Assembly (NCBI GenBank): GCA_022402465.1
Contig: JAKRSH010000043.1
Span: forward strand, 1-64,000
Reading direction: 5' to 3'
DNA length: 64,000 nucleotides
Source: Leptospiraceae bacterium
Lineage (GTDB): Bacteria; Spirochaetota; Leptospiria; Leptospirales; Leptospiraceae
Of this stretch, positions 1 to 9,769 are shown one piece after another; position 1 is the stretch's first letter; each line of letters opens with the position of its first letter. Below the pieces are notes generated by a model. That model was not told the DNA's origin and did no database searches. It saw only the letters and a list, made by a program, of their open reading frames with translations. The position numbers were made by a program, and so were the translations under genes.

Positions 1-1
1 G

Positions 2-58
2 AAGGCTAATGGATTCGAAGAGCGGAAGATTGATGCAAGTGTTCAAAATGTTAGATGA
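2..58 (+). CDS. C-terminal end of an upstream gene (partial)
   Basis: An open frame enters from the left edge and stops with TGA at 56-58. The 18 visible codons have an ordinary, charged soluble-protein composition (KANGFEERKIDASVQNVR). Nothing about function can be said from so short a piece. It is called coding only because the frame is open from the edge and the composition looks like protein, so the call is tentative. Confidence 0.35.
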   Translation, partial: KANGFEERKIDASVQNVR

Positions 59-481
59 TTCTTTTTTGAGGACATTTTGTAATGCAACAATAGCACAGAA
101 ACGGAAAAATTGTACAAAAAAAGGAAGCAGTGCTTATGCAATTTACAAAATCTATGTAGTAGCACTAAATTCTTGTTTGTAAAAACTATCATTACAACTG
201 TTTGCAAAAATATTTTGCAACAAAATGCTTTTACTCTTGAATTTTTTTTTAGAAAAATAAAATAGCGTAAATAACATGATACATGGAAGTTCCAGAAATA
301 AAGCAATGCACATAAGATCGAGGACAAGATATTAAATGAAGTTTGGTGATAATTCATTGGATACTGAGAGAAAGTGCAATTGGACCGCATCCATAATCTC
401 ATTCAATACTTTATTGATATTTAACTTTTTAGCATAAAAGTATCCTTGGATTTACTATTAAAATAAGAGAAGGGCAATACA
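59..481. other. Gene-poor AT-rich gap of 423 bp
   Basis: No convincing gene was found. The long minus-strand open frame here would give a Phe/Cys/Leu-rich peptide with no recognisable ribosome binding site, typical of AT-rich noncoding DNA. The gap holds one exact inverted repeat at 202-220 (separate entry). The next gene has AGAAGG just before its start, so its leader lies in the right end of this gap. Confidence 0.6.
202..220. repeat. Perfect 8-bp inverted repeat, operator-like
   Basis: TTGCAAAA at 202-209 and TTTTGCAA at 213-220 are exact reverse complements separated by ATA. The short spacer and the 19-bp size suit a dimeric regulator site more than a transcription terminator, as no T-run follows. 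It lies about 260 bp before the PilZ gene. Confidence 0.4.
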
Positions 482-1729
482 ATGACAAGCAATACAAACA
501 AGAACATTCCACTTAGCAATAAATACACTAGAACCTACTACCAGAAAGATTCTCTTGTTTCCAATGTAAGAAGAGCACTCCAACGTAGGATACCGAGTGA
601 ACTATTTGAAGCGAGTATGCAGAAATATTTAAAGGAAGAGGAAAGGGAGTTGCTCTTAAATAATTATATAAAGAGAACCGACATAGAGGGAGATTATTAT
701 AATTTAAAAAGTATTCCTTCTAAAATCAGCCTAGAAACAGCGAATCAGTTGCTACATGAAGTAAGCATAAGCGAGGAAGACAAGAATTATCTTTTAAAGT
801 TCTACCATTTCAATGAAAACGAGAAGAAGTATATTCTTCAAGAGCCCCTTAGTGAAAAAGATGAGATCAAGATGTTGAAGATGTTCAAACGCAAATCACT
901 TCATATTGGCAACTCAGAAAAAGCGATGATTTCCAAAATCATGGAACAAATCGAAGAAATTCCTAAGAAAGATATATTTTTTGCGAACCTCTATACTGCT
1001 CCTGATCATGAATTCTTTTCACCACCTAACTTAAAGCATATATCAGGAATGCAGATCATTGAATCTGCTAGGCAGTTTGGTATAGCTTGTCATCATATAT
1101 TTGGCAAAGTTCCGCTTGATGGCGTTACCTTTCTACTCCAGAATCTTAATTCTGAATTCTACCAATATGCAAAGCTGAACATGCCAATTAAATTACGAAA
1201 TGTACTTAAATCTGTTAAATTTGCAAAAGATGGTAGCTGGAATCAAACCAAACTAGAAATAACCGTCTACCAAGAGAATGCAGAAATCAGTAAGGTTACT
1301 ATGGAAGCAACCATCTTGCCTCTTAAAGTCTATAAAAGATTGAAAGAAGGACAAGAAGAAGTTTATGAAATTGAACCACGCTATAAATTAATAGAGAAAT
1401 TTAAGCACAATATCTCTTTGAGACATGCGAATTTAAAATACATATGTACAATAGAAAATTTTTCCTTGAACGGATTTATGGTCGCCTCAGTAGGAAGCCC
1501 GCCTGTCGATTTCGAGGCAAGTGAGTCCATAGAATTTTTTATGCACTTTGATATAGCTGGATTTATCCATGGGAAATGCAAACTTCTGTGGATTCGAGAA
1601 AATGATCAAAATGATGATATTTTCTTTTCTGGTTATGAGATTACAGAGATTTCAAATCTTGATATGGAAAATTTAAAAGAAAGTATAGCACGTTATGGCA
1701 GATTAATTGAGGATAGAGAAATTCTATAA
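482..1729 (+). CDS. PilZ domain protein
   Basis: 415 residues, no signal peptide or membrane segment. The C-terminal third looks like a PilZ domain: the ENFSLNG segment at residues 325-331 fits the (D/N)xSxxG cyclic-di-GMP motif, and a basic stretch (RHANLKY) just before it stands where the usual RxxxR lies. PilZ domains bind cyclic di-GMP and pass its level on to partners. The first 300 residues are rich in Lys, Glu and Leu and match no family I can name. The start is supported by AGAAGG upstream. The gene is followed after 2 nt by a HAD-like gene and then an SDR gene, so they are probably co-transcribed. The first Arg of the binding motif is not obvious, so ligand binding is uncertain. Confidence 0.75.
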   Translation: MTSNTNKNIPLSNKYTRTYYQKDSLVSNVRRALQRRIPSELFEASMQKYLKEEERELLLNNYIKRTDIEGDYYNLKSIPSKISLETANQLLHEVSISEEDKNYLLKFYHFNENEKKYILQEPLSEKDEIKMLKMFKRKSLHIGNSEKAMISKIMEQIEEIPKKDIFFANLYTAPDHEFFSPPNLKHISGMQIIESARQFGIACHHIFGKVPLDGVTFLLQNLNSEFYQYAKLNMPIKLRNVLKSVKFAKDGSWNQTKLEITVYQENAEISKVTMEATILPLKVYKRLKEGQEEVYEIEPRYKLIEKFKHNISLRHANLKYICTIENFSLNGFMVASVGSPPVDFEASESIEFFMHFDIAGFIHGKCKLLWIRENDQNDDIFFSGYEITEISNLDMENLKESIARYGRLIEDREIL

Positions 1730-1731
1730 GC

Positions 1732-2418
1732 ATGAGCAGAATTCAAAACTTAGAATATATATTAGTTCATTTAGATGGAGTGCTTTTAAAGAATATTCTT
1801 GGACCTATTTTGTATTCAATGATGAATTCATTCAATATTCAATACACTCTAGAAGTAGAAAGAAATATTTTAGCAAGACCCTTGGAAGAAATAGGCAATT
1901 ACTTACGTACTGTACATAAAATTTCTTTAAGCAACCATGAACTCTTTGAAACTTACTTAACATTCAGATCCGAATATGAAAGGAATACTGTCATTCATAA
2001 ACAAAATGGTCTCATAGATTTCCTTAACAGAATCCAAGCTCTAGGTCTAAAGCTTATAGCTTATGGAGGAGCACCAAAAGAATATTTCAATCAACATCTA
2101 TCAGAGCATTTGAAGCATTTTATAGAGCCAAGGTATATTCAGACTAGGGACTTTAGACCAGGCTTAATTGAAATTATGAATCAATTGAATGTCTCCTCCC
2201 ATCAAATAATTTTTATAGATGAGGAAGCGAATGTAGGACGAGTTGCGATTTCAAATAAAATTCCATTTATAGGTTTTGAAGATAATTTTGCACACAGCTT
2301 CCAGCCGCTTGAATTAAAGAGTTTGAATTTAGATTATTCTGTATCCTGCTTGAATGAAATAACGGAAGATCTCTTATTGAAAATTGATTCCTCACTGAAT
2401 CGGATAAATCGAAAGTAG
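1732..2418 (+). CDS. HAD-superfamily-like protein with altered nucleophile motif
   Basis: 228 residues. The N-terminus reads ILVHLDGVLL, aligning with HAD motif I (hhhDxDGVL), but the position of the nucleophilic Asp is His13; the second Asp (D15) is kept. A motif IV-like segment (IIFIDEEANVG) and the following AISNKIPFIGF resemble the C-terminal half of beta-phosphoglucomutase-type HAD proteins. Motif II, normally Ser/Thr, appears as YGGAPKEY. If the alignment is right, the usual phospho-aspartate chemistry is lost and the protein may be a binding or regulatory relative. It begins 2 nt after the PilZ stop, implying translational coupling. HAD family is fairly likely; inactivity is inference. 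Confidence 0.6.
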   Translation: MSRIQNLEYILVHLDGVLLKNILGPILYSMMNSFNIQYTLEVERNILARPLEEIGNYLRTVHKISLSNHELFETYLTFRSEYERNTVIHKQNGLIDFLNRIQALGLKLIAYGGAPKEYFNQHLSEHLKHFIEPRYIQTRDFRPGLIEIMNQLNVSSHQIIFIDEEANVGRVAISNKIPFIGFEDNFAHSFQPLELKSLNLDYSVSCLNEITEDLLLKIDSSLNRINRK

Positions 2419-2443
2419 AATAGAATAAGGCAAGGTATGAATC

Positions 2444-3217
2444 ATGAGTGAATTCAATGGTAAGACATTATTAATAACTGGCGGAACGGATGGCATGGGC
2501 TTAGTAACTGCGGAAATGTTTGCAGCCCAAGGTGCCAAGGTTTATATCTCAGGAAGAGATGCAATTAAGGGGAAAGAAGCAAGCGATCAAATTGCAAAGA
2601 AAGGTGGCAACATTAATTTTATACCTTGTGATGTATCTGATCCCAAGCAAGTAGAAGCCTTGGTTGAACAAATTGTCCGGGAGTCTGGCAATCTAGAAAT
2701 TGCATTCAATAATGCAGGGATTACATCTAAGTCACATAGCCCGCTTGACGCCTTCCCTATTGATGAATGGAATTCTATTCTCCAAATCAACTTAAATGGA
2801 ATTTTTTATTCTATGAAGTACCAAATCAAAGCCATGTTAAAGTCTGGGAAATCCTGTTCTATCATTAATAATAGTTCTGTGGCTGGAGTTGTATCCATGC
2901 CTATGCAAGCAGCCTACTCGGCGAGTAAAGCTGGTGTCATCGCACTTTCCAAATCTGCCGCTATTGATTATGCTCAATCGGGAATTCGTATCAATGTGAT
3001 TGCTCCCGGTCCTGTAATGGGAGGGATGAACACTCCAGAAAGATTAAAAGCCAATCCAGCCAGAACACAAAAGAAATTTGATTTAACAGCTATGCACAGA
3101 TTTGCGGAACCTGAAGAAATTGCAAAAACAGTAATTTGGTTAGGCTCAAGTGCTGCTTCTTATATCACCGGTTCAGTAATTATGGTTGATGGAGGTTTTT
3201 CAGCTGGCAAATGGTAA
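2444..3217 (+). CDS. Short-chain dehydrogenase/reductase (SDR)
   Basis: 257 residues, a normal length for a classical SDR. The cofactor motif TGGTDGMG is at residues 12-19, NNAG at 89-92, the catalytic Ser at about 144-145 (NNSSVAG) and YSASK with Tyr158 and Lys162. The C-terminus ends with the common VDGGF. The enzyme is expected to be a soluble NAD(P)H-dependent oxidoreductase of unknown substrate. The start at 2444 has AAGGCAAGG upstream; an ATG a few bases earlier runs straight into a stop. It is the third gene of a run with the PilZ and HAD-like genes, which gives no clue to the substrate. Confidence 0.9.
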   Translation: MSEFNGKTLLITGGTDGMGLVTAEMFAAQGAKVYISGRDAIKGKEASDQIAKKGGNINFIPCDVSDPKQVEALVEQIVRESGNLEIAFNNAGITSKSHSPLDAFPIDEWNSILQINLNGIFYSMKYQIKAMLKSGKSCSIINNSSVAGVVSMPMQAAYSASKAGVIALSKSAAIDYAQSGIRINVIAPGPVMGGMNTPERLKANPARTQKKFDLTAMHRFAEPEEIAKTVIWLGSSAASYITGSVIMVDGGFSAGKW

Positions 3218-3386
3218 TATTTTCTTAGTTGGCATGATTTTTGGGGAAAAAATATGGAAAATAATTATTTCATAGGAGAATTTACAATAATTTAATTTTT
3301 TGGGAATTTATTTTCTTGCATCCTAGTTTTTATTTATAAACAATATGCTTAGTTTAATGGAAGCTTCCTTTGAAGATTAAATTTTC

Positions 3387-6300
3387 ATGATAAATATAGA
3401 GAATTACCAAGATATAAAAGAGATTCATTCTGGCAAAAATAGCTTGGTTTTCCGTGCCTTGAAGAATGGCAAACAATACATCATCAAATTACTCAATAAC
3501 GAATACCCAGATGCAGCCCTCATCAACCGATTCCGAAATGAATTCAATAATATCAATAAATTAAAAAGTCCGGGATTGGTCGAAGCAGAAGAATTCATAC
3601 GATACAATAATACATATGCTATAGTTTTCAAAGATATAGATGGTGAGACTATCTATAATCTTTTTAAGAAAGATCATAATTTTTCAATTCAAGAAATTAT
3701 TGAAATTATGATTAAGATTGCACAAGCTTTAGGAAATATACATATTAAAAATGCAGTCCATAATGATATTAAATCTCAGAACATTATTTACAATCATAAA
3801 ACAGGTATATTAAATATTATTGATTTAGGCTCCGTAAGCTTTTTAAACAAACAATACCTCATTACACCTAACAACACATCTATAGAAGGAACTCTTGCGC
3901 ACATTTCACCTGAACAAACAGGACGTATCAATCGTAGTGTAGATTATAGAACTGATTTTTACTCTTTGGGTGTTACCTATTATAATTTATTAACCAATCA
4001 GCTACCTTTTGAATATAAGGATTCCATCTCTCTAGTTCATGCGCATATAGCCAAAAAACCAATCCCGCCTTTTGAGTTAAATAAAACACCTCTAGCTCTT
4101 TCGAATATAGTTCTTAAATTGATGGAAAAAAATCCAGAAGATCGTTATCAAACAGTAGAAGGTTTAGTTTGGGATCTAGAGAAATGCAAAGCTTCCTTAG
4201 AAAAATATGGAATCGATTATCTTAAAAGATATAAATTTGATATTGCTACTAAAGATTTTTCAAGAAAATTTATAATATCAAAAAGATTATTTGGTAGAGA
4301 TAGCGAATTAGAAAAGATTAAAGAAAAATTTGAATCATCATCTAACGGTCACTTTGAGATCTTGTTCGTCTCTGGAAGATCTGGAATTGGAAAGTCTGCA
4401 TTGATCCATGAATTGAATCGATCGATTTCGGAATCAAAAGGATTTTTTGCATCAGGAAAGTATGATAATTACAAAAAATCCATTCCATACCGAGCTTTAT
4501 CTAGAGCTTTTCAGAAGATCATTCAACAGATTTTAAGCCAGAGCCAAGATTCCATCCAAGGCTTTAAAGATAAGATACAACTCGCGCTAGGTGAAAATGG
4601 ACAGATAGTTACACAGGTTATTCCAGAATTAGAAAAATTAATTGGAATACAACCTGATTCAATTCAACTTGATCCTGCTGAAACAGAAAATAGATTTCGA
4701 CTTTCTTTCTTAAATTTTGTAAAAGCCTTATGCAAAGAATCTCATCCCATCACTATATTTTTGGATGATATGCAATGGGCAGATAATTCAAGTATTCAGC
4801 TCTTATCCAATATTATAGCTGATCCTGAACTAAAGTATTTATTCATTATAATGGCTTACCGCGATAATGAAATAAATCCAGCTATGTCATTTTATCATTT
4901 CATGGCCAATTTAAAGAAGAAAGGTCGAGAATTCAATAAAATAGATCTGAATCCAATCGAAGTAAATAGCATAGACAGTTTAATTGCCGATACACTCAAA
5001 ACAAGTCCAGAAGAAGTACATTCACTATCCCAAGTCGTTTTTGCTAAGACTAAAGGAAATCCTTTTTTTGTGAATGAATTTCTAAAGAATTTATATGAAA
5101 ATAAATTGATCTATTTTCAAAAAGAAAAGTGGGCTTGGAATCTAGATAAAATTAATTCCTTAACTATAACTGAAAATGTAATTGATTTAATTATCAAAAA
5201 AATTAGTTCCTTAACAGAGAATAGACTTCATCTCTTGAAAATAGCAGCCTGTATTGGAAATTGGTTTAGACTGGATGTTTTCTTAGATATAGTTGGTGAA
5301 GATGAAAACAAGGTTATGGAAGAATTAATTTTTCTTTCTAATGAAGAATATATTATTCTGGGTGAAAATAATGTTAACTTTGTTCATGATAAAATACATG
5401 AAGCAGTTTATACTTTCCTAACTCCCTCCGAGAAGGCGAAAAATCACAAGCACATAGGATTAAGATATTTTTCAATGCTTGATAAGTTTAAATTGGATGA
5501 ACATATCTTTACCATTGTCAACCAACTAAACTTAGGTGAACTAGATTCTAAAGATAAACAAGAAGTCACCCGATTAATAGATTTAAATTATAGTGCAGGA
5601 GAGAAGGCTCTCAATTCAAATGCATATGAGCAAGCAAACCTCTTCTTTGAAAAAGCGCAATCTTTGCTTCCAGCAAATTCATGGGAAGACAATTATTCTA
5701 GAAACCTAAAGATTTATATAGGTCTTGCTAAATCTGAGTATCTAATCAAGGATTTTACAAAAGCAGAATCGACTTTCAATTTCATCATTGATAAAGCGGA
5801 GTCAATCTTAGATAGAATTCAAATTTATGAAATGAAATCTGCCATGTATGCAAGCCAGAATAAAATGAGTGAAATCATTGAAATTCTGAAACTTGCACTT
5901 AGAGAATTAAACTATTCACTTCCCCAAAAACCTACAGCAGTCTCACCTCTTCCTGAATTAATAAAGTATAAAATTTACCTAAAGGGTAAATCGATTTCAG
6001 AATTAGAGCAATTACCAGAAATGACTGATCTTGTGGATCTCGCCATTATGCGTATTTTGAATGCACTAATTGCACCAGCCTTTATAGGACAGCCTGCACT
6101 TTTTCCAGTTATAGTATTGAAAATGGTTAACCTAACATTGCGTAAAGGTCTTTCGCCGATTAGCCCCTTGGCTTTTGCAGCCTTAGGCATGATCCAAGGT
6201 TTTGGCTTGGGCAATTTTTCCACAGGGTATGAGTTAGGTGAAATTGGGGTAAAATTACTCCAAAAGACAGAATCAAAAATAATAAAATGTAGGGTTTTAT

Positions 6301-9032
6301 TTTTCTTTGCATGCATGATTTCCCATTGGAAAAATCATGCTAAAGATTCATCCAAAATTTTTATTGAATCCCTCCAAGCGGGTTTTGAATCTGGAGAGTT
6401 GCAATATGCATCTTATGCTTTAAATAATCTACATTTTCAAGGAACTCTAAGAAGACAGAAACTTCCAGAATTACAAGAAAGCTTTAATAATTATTACACC
6501 TCTTTGCTTTCTTTAAACCAAATCAATGCTATCCAAATTTATAATTTAGATCGTCAGTTTGTTAATAATTTACTTGGGAATAGTAAAAACATACTACAAA
6601 TAGAAGGCGAACATTTTCAAGAAAGTAAGATCCTTGCGGAATGGATAGAAGCAAAAAACGAAAATGGACTTTTCCAATACTATCTCTCTAAAATGCGATT
6701 GGAATACCTTTTTGGAGATATGAACAAAGCATTTGAATATTCTAATTTATGCTTATCGTATGAATCAGCTGTTTTTAGCATGATGTTTATTCCTGAATCA
6801 GTTTTTTTTCGTGCACTAATTGCTTATCAATTATATAATAAAAATTCCAAAAAATCATTCTTCTTAAATATCATTAAGAGTTCAGCCAAAAGATTAAAAG
6901 TTTGGGCATCTTCAAGCCCTTACAATTACTTTCATAAATACCAAATCATACTAGGGATTTTGCAAGCATGCAAAGATAAACCAGAGTTAGCTTACAATCA
7001 TTTTCAACATGCAATAGACTCTGCTAAACTAAATGAATACTTGCTTGAGGAAGCTCTTGCCAATGAACTATGGGCATTAGTGCTAGAAAGAAACCAACAA
7101 AGCAAATATGCGAATGTGCATTTATTAGAAGCTCATTATATCTATTCAATTTGGGGTTCCAAGCCCAAGGTTAATCTATTAGAAGAAACAAATCCATATT
7201 TCAAATCCTACTCAAAAAGATATATCAAGCTCCAACAAATAGATACTAGCTCACCAACAGTAACCAAAAGAAGCAGTACAACAGATAGTTCTTTCCTTGA
7301 TATAGATACTATTATAAAAGCATCTAGGACACTTTCAGGAAGTATGAAATTAGGAAACCTCCTGGAGAGAATGATGACGATTCTGTTAGAGAATGCTGGT
7401 GCCGATAGAGGTTTCTTTCTACTGAAAGAAAAAGAAAAATGGTATATCCAAGCTGCTGGTCAATCTCAACCAGTAAAGATAGAAGTTCTTCAATCTCAAC
7501 TCTTTCTCGACAATGCAATTCGAGACAATAAAACATTAGATGATACATTTGCTTCAACTGTAATAAATTATGTAATTCATTCAGAAAAGATTGTAATTTT
7601 GCACGATGGAGCTAACGACTCCACTTTTATGAATGATCCTTACATACTTAAATCTAAACCTAAGTCCATCCTATGTTATCCTATCTTTAACCATGGCAAG
7701 TTAAATGCAGTAGTTTATCTTGAGAATAGTCTCACTTCGGATGTGTTCAACTCAGGAAGACTCGAACTTTTAAAAATTTTGGCCGCACAAATCTCTATTT
7801 CATTAGAAAACTCCTTACTTTATTCTAATTTAGAAAGAAAAGTAAGCGAAAGAACAACTAACTTAAATAAGGCTTTGAATGATGTTCAACAACTTAAAGA
7901 AAAGCAAGATGGTGACTACTACCTTACTTCCTTGCTTATTGAGCCCTTGAGTAAGAATCAAGCAAATTCACAAAATGTAAAGATTGAATTTCTAACTGAG
8001 CAAAACAAAAAATTCCAATTTAAAGATTTTAACTCAGAAATTGGTGGAGATCTTTCCGTTGCTGATAGAATAATTCTTCATGATAAAAATTATATTGTAA
8101 TTATGAATGGCGATGCAATGGGAAAATCTATGCAAGGTGCAGGAGGTGCTATTGTATTGGGTTCTGTTTTTGAATCTATGGTTAAAAGAAACCAATTCGA
8201 CAAATCATCAAATAATTTATTTCCAGAAGAATGGTTGAAAAATGCATTTAAAGAACTTCACACAGTCTTTACTACCTTCAATGGTTCAATGCTGGTGTCA
8301 ATTTTCATGGGCTTATTGGATGAGCAGACTGGATTACTTTACTTTATTACAGCTGAGCATCCAAGTCCTGTTTTATTCAGGGACAATAAGGCGAGTTTTA
8401 TCCCATCTCAATTTAATTATACCAAATTAGGTATGCTTAGAACGAATCGAAAAATTTTCATTAATACTTTTGAACTTAAGGATCAAGATGTAATAATTAT
8501 TGGTTCAGATGGCAAAGATGATATTTTTATAAGCTCAAATTCTGGTGATATGACGATCAATGAAGATGAAAATCTTTTTCTAGAAAATGTAGAGTCTTCT
8601 AAAGGAAATTTAATCGATATTATTCGAAGAATTAAAGCACAGGGTGATTTAATGGATGATATTTCTTTGGTGAGACTTAGCTACAGCGAAGCATTGCAAG
8701 AAGATTTTGCAAGCACACCTCCCCTATTAAATTCTATATTACTAAGCAATCCAAATATATTTAAGTCTGAATATTTCAATCAGATGATAAAAAAATATAT
8801 AAATTTTTCAATTAATTCCAGTTCAGAAAGCATCCAATACCTTTACTTAATTTCTTTAGTATTTAGAAAATTAAAAAATTTCCAATCTGCAATTCAATAT
8901 TCAGAGAGAATTCGCTTAAGAGATCCTTACAACCGTAGAAACTTAAATTTACTGAAAAATCTTTACCGCCTAAATGGCGACCAAATGCAAGAAGGCAAAA
9001 TCGCAATTCAAATTGCAAATCTTAAAAATTAA
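3387..9032 (+). CDS. Giant Ser/Thr kinase - AAA ATPase - GAF - SpoIIE phosphatase protein
   Basis: 1881 residues, cytoplasmic, no membrane segment. In order: a protein kinase domain (about 10-275) with HND at 125-127 in place of HRD, DLG from Asp146, and SPEQTGRINR after the activation segment; an AAA-type ATPase with Walker A GRSGIGKS (Lys336) and Walker B FLDDMQWAD (Asp460/461); a long helical repeat region (about 700-1290); a GAF domain (about 1305-1485); a short coiled coil; and a SpoIIE/PP2C phosphatase domain with GGD (Asp1555), GDAMGKS (Asp1576), SDG (Asp1708) and DD (1757/1758). The first GGDxxD Asp is kept but the second position is not. The SPEQTGR hallmark belongs to multi-sensor kinases of the cyanobacterial HstK type, which usually end in a histidine kinase; here a phosphatase takes that place. 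Kinase and phosphatase in one chain suggest a self-contained switch, probably acting on an anti-sigma antagonist type target. Confidence 0.9.
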   Translation: MINIENYQDIKEIHSGKNSLVFRALKNGKQYIIKLLNNEYPDAALINRFRNEFNNINKLKSPGLVEAEEFIRYNNTYAIVFKDIDGETIYNLFKKDHNFSIQEIIEIMIKIAQALGNIHIKNAVHNDIKSQNIIYNHKTGILNIIDLGSVSFLNKQYLITPNNTSIEGTLAHISPEQTGRINRSVDYRTDFYSLGVTYYNLLTNQLPFEYKDSISLVHAHIAKKPIPPFELNKTPLALSNIVLKLMEKNPEDRYQTVEGLVWDLEKCKASLEKYGIDYLKRYKFDIATKDFSRKFIISKRLFGRDSELEKIKEKFESSSNGHFEILFVSGRSGIGKSALIHELNRSISESKGFFASGKYDNYKKSIPYRALSRAFQKIIQQILSQSQDSIQGFKDKIQLALGENGQIVTQVIPELEKLIGIQPDSIQLDPAETENRFRLSFLNFVKALCKESHPITIFLDDMQWADNSSIQLLSNIIADPELKYLFIIMAYRDNEINPAMSFYHFMANLKKKGREFNKIDLNPIEVNSIDSLIADTLKTSPEEVHSLSQVVFAKTKGNPFFVNEFLKNLYENKLIYFQKEKWAWNLDKINSLTITENVIDLIIKKISSLTENRLHLLKIAACIGNWFRLDVFLDIVGEDENKVMEELIFLSNEEYIILGENNVNFVHDKIHEAVYTFLTPSEKAKNHKHIGLRYFSMLDKFKLDEHIFTIVNQLNLGELDSKDKQEVTRLIDLNYSAGEKALNSNAYEQANLFFEKAQSLLPANSWEDNYSRNLKIYIGLAKSEYLIKDFTKAESTFNFIIDKAESILDRIQIYEMKSAMYASQNKMSEIIEILKLALRELNYSLPQKPTAVSPLPELIKYKIYLKGKSISELEQLPEMTDLVDLAIMRILNALIAPAFIGQPALFPVIVLKMVNLTLRKGLSPISPLAFAALGMIQGFGLGNFSTGYELGEIGVKLLQKTESKIIKCRVLFFFACMISHWKNHAKDSSKIFIESLQAGFESGELQYASYALNNLHFQGTLRRQKLPELQESFNNYYTSLLSLNQINAIQIYNLDRQFVNNLLGNSKNILQIEGEHFQESKILAEWIEAKNENGLFQYYLSKMRLEYLFGDMNKAFEYSNLCLSYESAVFSMMFIPESVFFRALIAYQLYNKNSKKSFFLNIIKSSAKRLKVWASSSPYNYFHKYQIILGILQACKDKPELAYNHFQHAIDSAKLNEYLLEEALANELWALVLERNQQSKYANVHLLEAHYIYSIWGSKPKVNLLEETNPYFKSYSKRYIKLQQIDTSSPTVTKRSSTTDSSFLDIDTIIKASRTLSGSMKLGNLLERMMTILLENAGADRGFFLLKEKEKWYIQAAGQSQPVKIEVLQSQLFLDNAIRDNKTLDDTFASTVINYVIHSEKIVILHDGANDSTFMNDPYILKSKPKSILCYPIFNHGKLNAVVYLENSLTSDVFNSGRLELLKILAAQISISLENSLLYSNLERKVSERTTNLNKALNDVQQLKEKQDGDYYLTSLLIEPLSKNQANSQNVKIEFLTEQNKKFQFKDFNSEIGGDLSVADRIILHDKNYIVIMNGDAMGKSMQGAGGAIVLGSVFESMVKRNQFDKSSNNLFPEEWLKNAFKELHTVFTTFNGSMLVSIFMGLLDEQTGLLYFITAEHPSPVLFRDNKASFIPSQFNYTKLGMLRTNRKIFINTFELKDQDVIIIGSDGKDDIFISSNSGDMTINEDENLFLENVESSKGNLIDIIRRIKAQGDLMDDISLVRLSYSEALQEDFASTPPLLNSILLSNPNIFKSEYFNQMIKKYINFSINSSSESIQYLYLISLVFRKLKNFQSAIQYSERIRLRDPYNRRNLNLLKNLYRLNGDQMQEGKIAIQIANLKN

Positions 9033-9112
9033 GATCTTTTCTTTGTTTTGTCTCAAAATTTGTAACACATTTCGCTTTTCTGGTCAAACTCTTTGAACTA
9101 AGAGGTTTAAAC

Positions 9113-9757
9113 ATGAATATACAACAAAAGAGTCAATTGATAAGTATCTTACTTTTCTTTGGACTGTTTGCAACAAGCCCAATAATTTCCAAGGAGAAAA
9201 CTGTGAATCAGAATATAGTAGGAATTGTATCTGTTAAGGCAAAGTGGTATTACTTTGATAGCTTATTAATCAATGGGTACACTAAATCTATACCTGAATA
9301 CAAGGCAGCACCTGGTCTTTTATTCAAATACTATCATTACATTCAAAGAGATTCCCATAAAGATTTTGGAGGGATTTATCTTTGGAAGGATCTTGAATCA
9401 GCAAATTCTTGGTACAATAAAGATTGGTTTGAAAGAATAAAGGAAAAAAGAGGAAGTGAGCCCAAATTAGATCTCTTCCATGTTGAATCTATCCAAGATT
9501 TTGTATCAGAGGACTTTGATTATAATTCAATTGCCGAACAATCAGTTGCTCTTTTTATAAGCCAAGTGAATGAAACAGAAATCGACAAACTTCTTCTTCC
9601 AATACAAGGTTTAGTAAGGGCTTACATACTCAACAAAGATAAAACTAAATATGCAGTTTTACTTTTCGAAAGTAAGTATCTCGCCGAACAATTTGTAACA
9701 AATAATGGAATATTAAAAGTAGAATACTACTCGACTCCTGTTTTATTAAAAAACTAA
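9113..9757 (+). CDS. Exported YdhR-like (dimeric alpha/beta barrel) protein
   Basis: 214 residues. The N-terminus has a basic start and a hydrophobic stretch up to about residue 26, read as a signal peptide. The body contains a PGLLFKYYHY strand, then GGIYLWKDLESANSWYNKDW, which resembles the YdhR/antibiotic-biosynthesis-monooxygenase ferredoxin-like fold. Known YdhR proteins are cytoplasmic and about 100 residues; here export and a second half (about 130-214) that may be another, weaker copy of the fold are unusual. The start is set by AGAGG seven nt before the ATG. The ECF sigma factor gene follows after 56 nt. Function is unknown; a role as sensor or target of that sigma factor is only a guess. 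Confidence 0.65.
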   Translation: MNIQQKSQLISILLFFGLFATSPIISKEKTVNQNIVGIVSVKAKWYYFDSLLINGYTKSIPEYKAAPGLLFKYYHYIQRDSHKDFGGIYLWKDLESANSWYNKDWFERIKEKRGSEPKLDLFHVESIQDFVSEDFDYNSIAEQSVALFISQVNETEIDKLLLPIQGLVRAYILNKDKTKYAVLLFESKYLAEQFVTNNGILKVEYYSTPVLLKN

Positions 9758-9769
9758 AAAATAATTTAA

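Noticed and set aside
43-402. 119-codon minus-strand frame in the left gap
   Set aside because: Phe/Cys/Leu-rich composition and no ribosome site; typical of AT-rich noncoding DNA.
5975-6316. 113-codon frame on the opposite strand of the giant kinase gene
   Set aside because: Lies fully inside a well supported coding frame and has no ribosome site or family signal.
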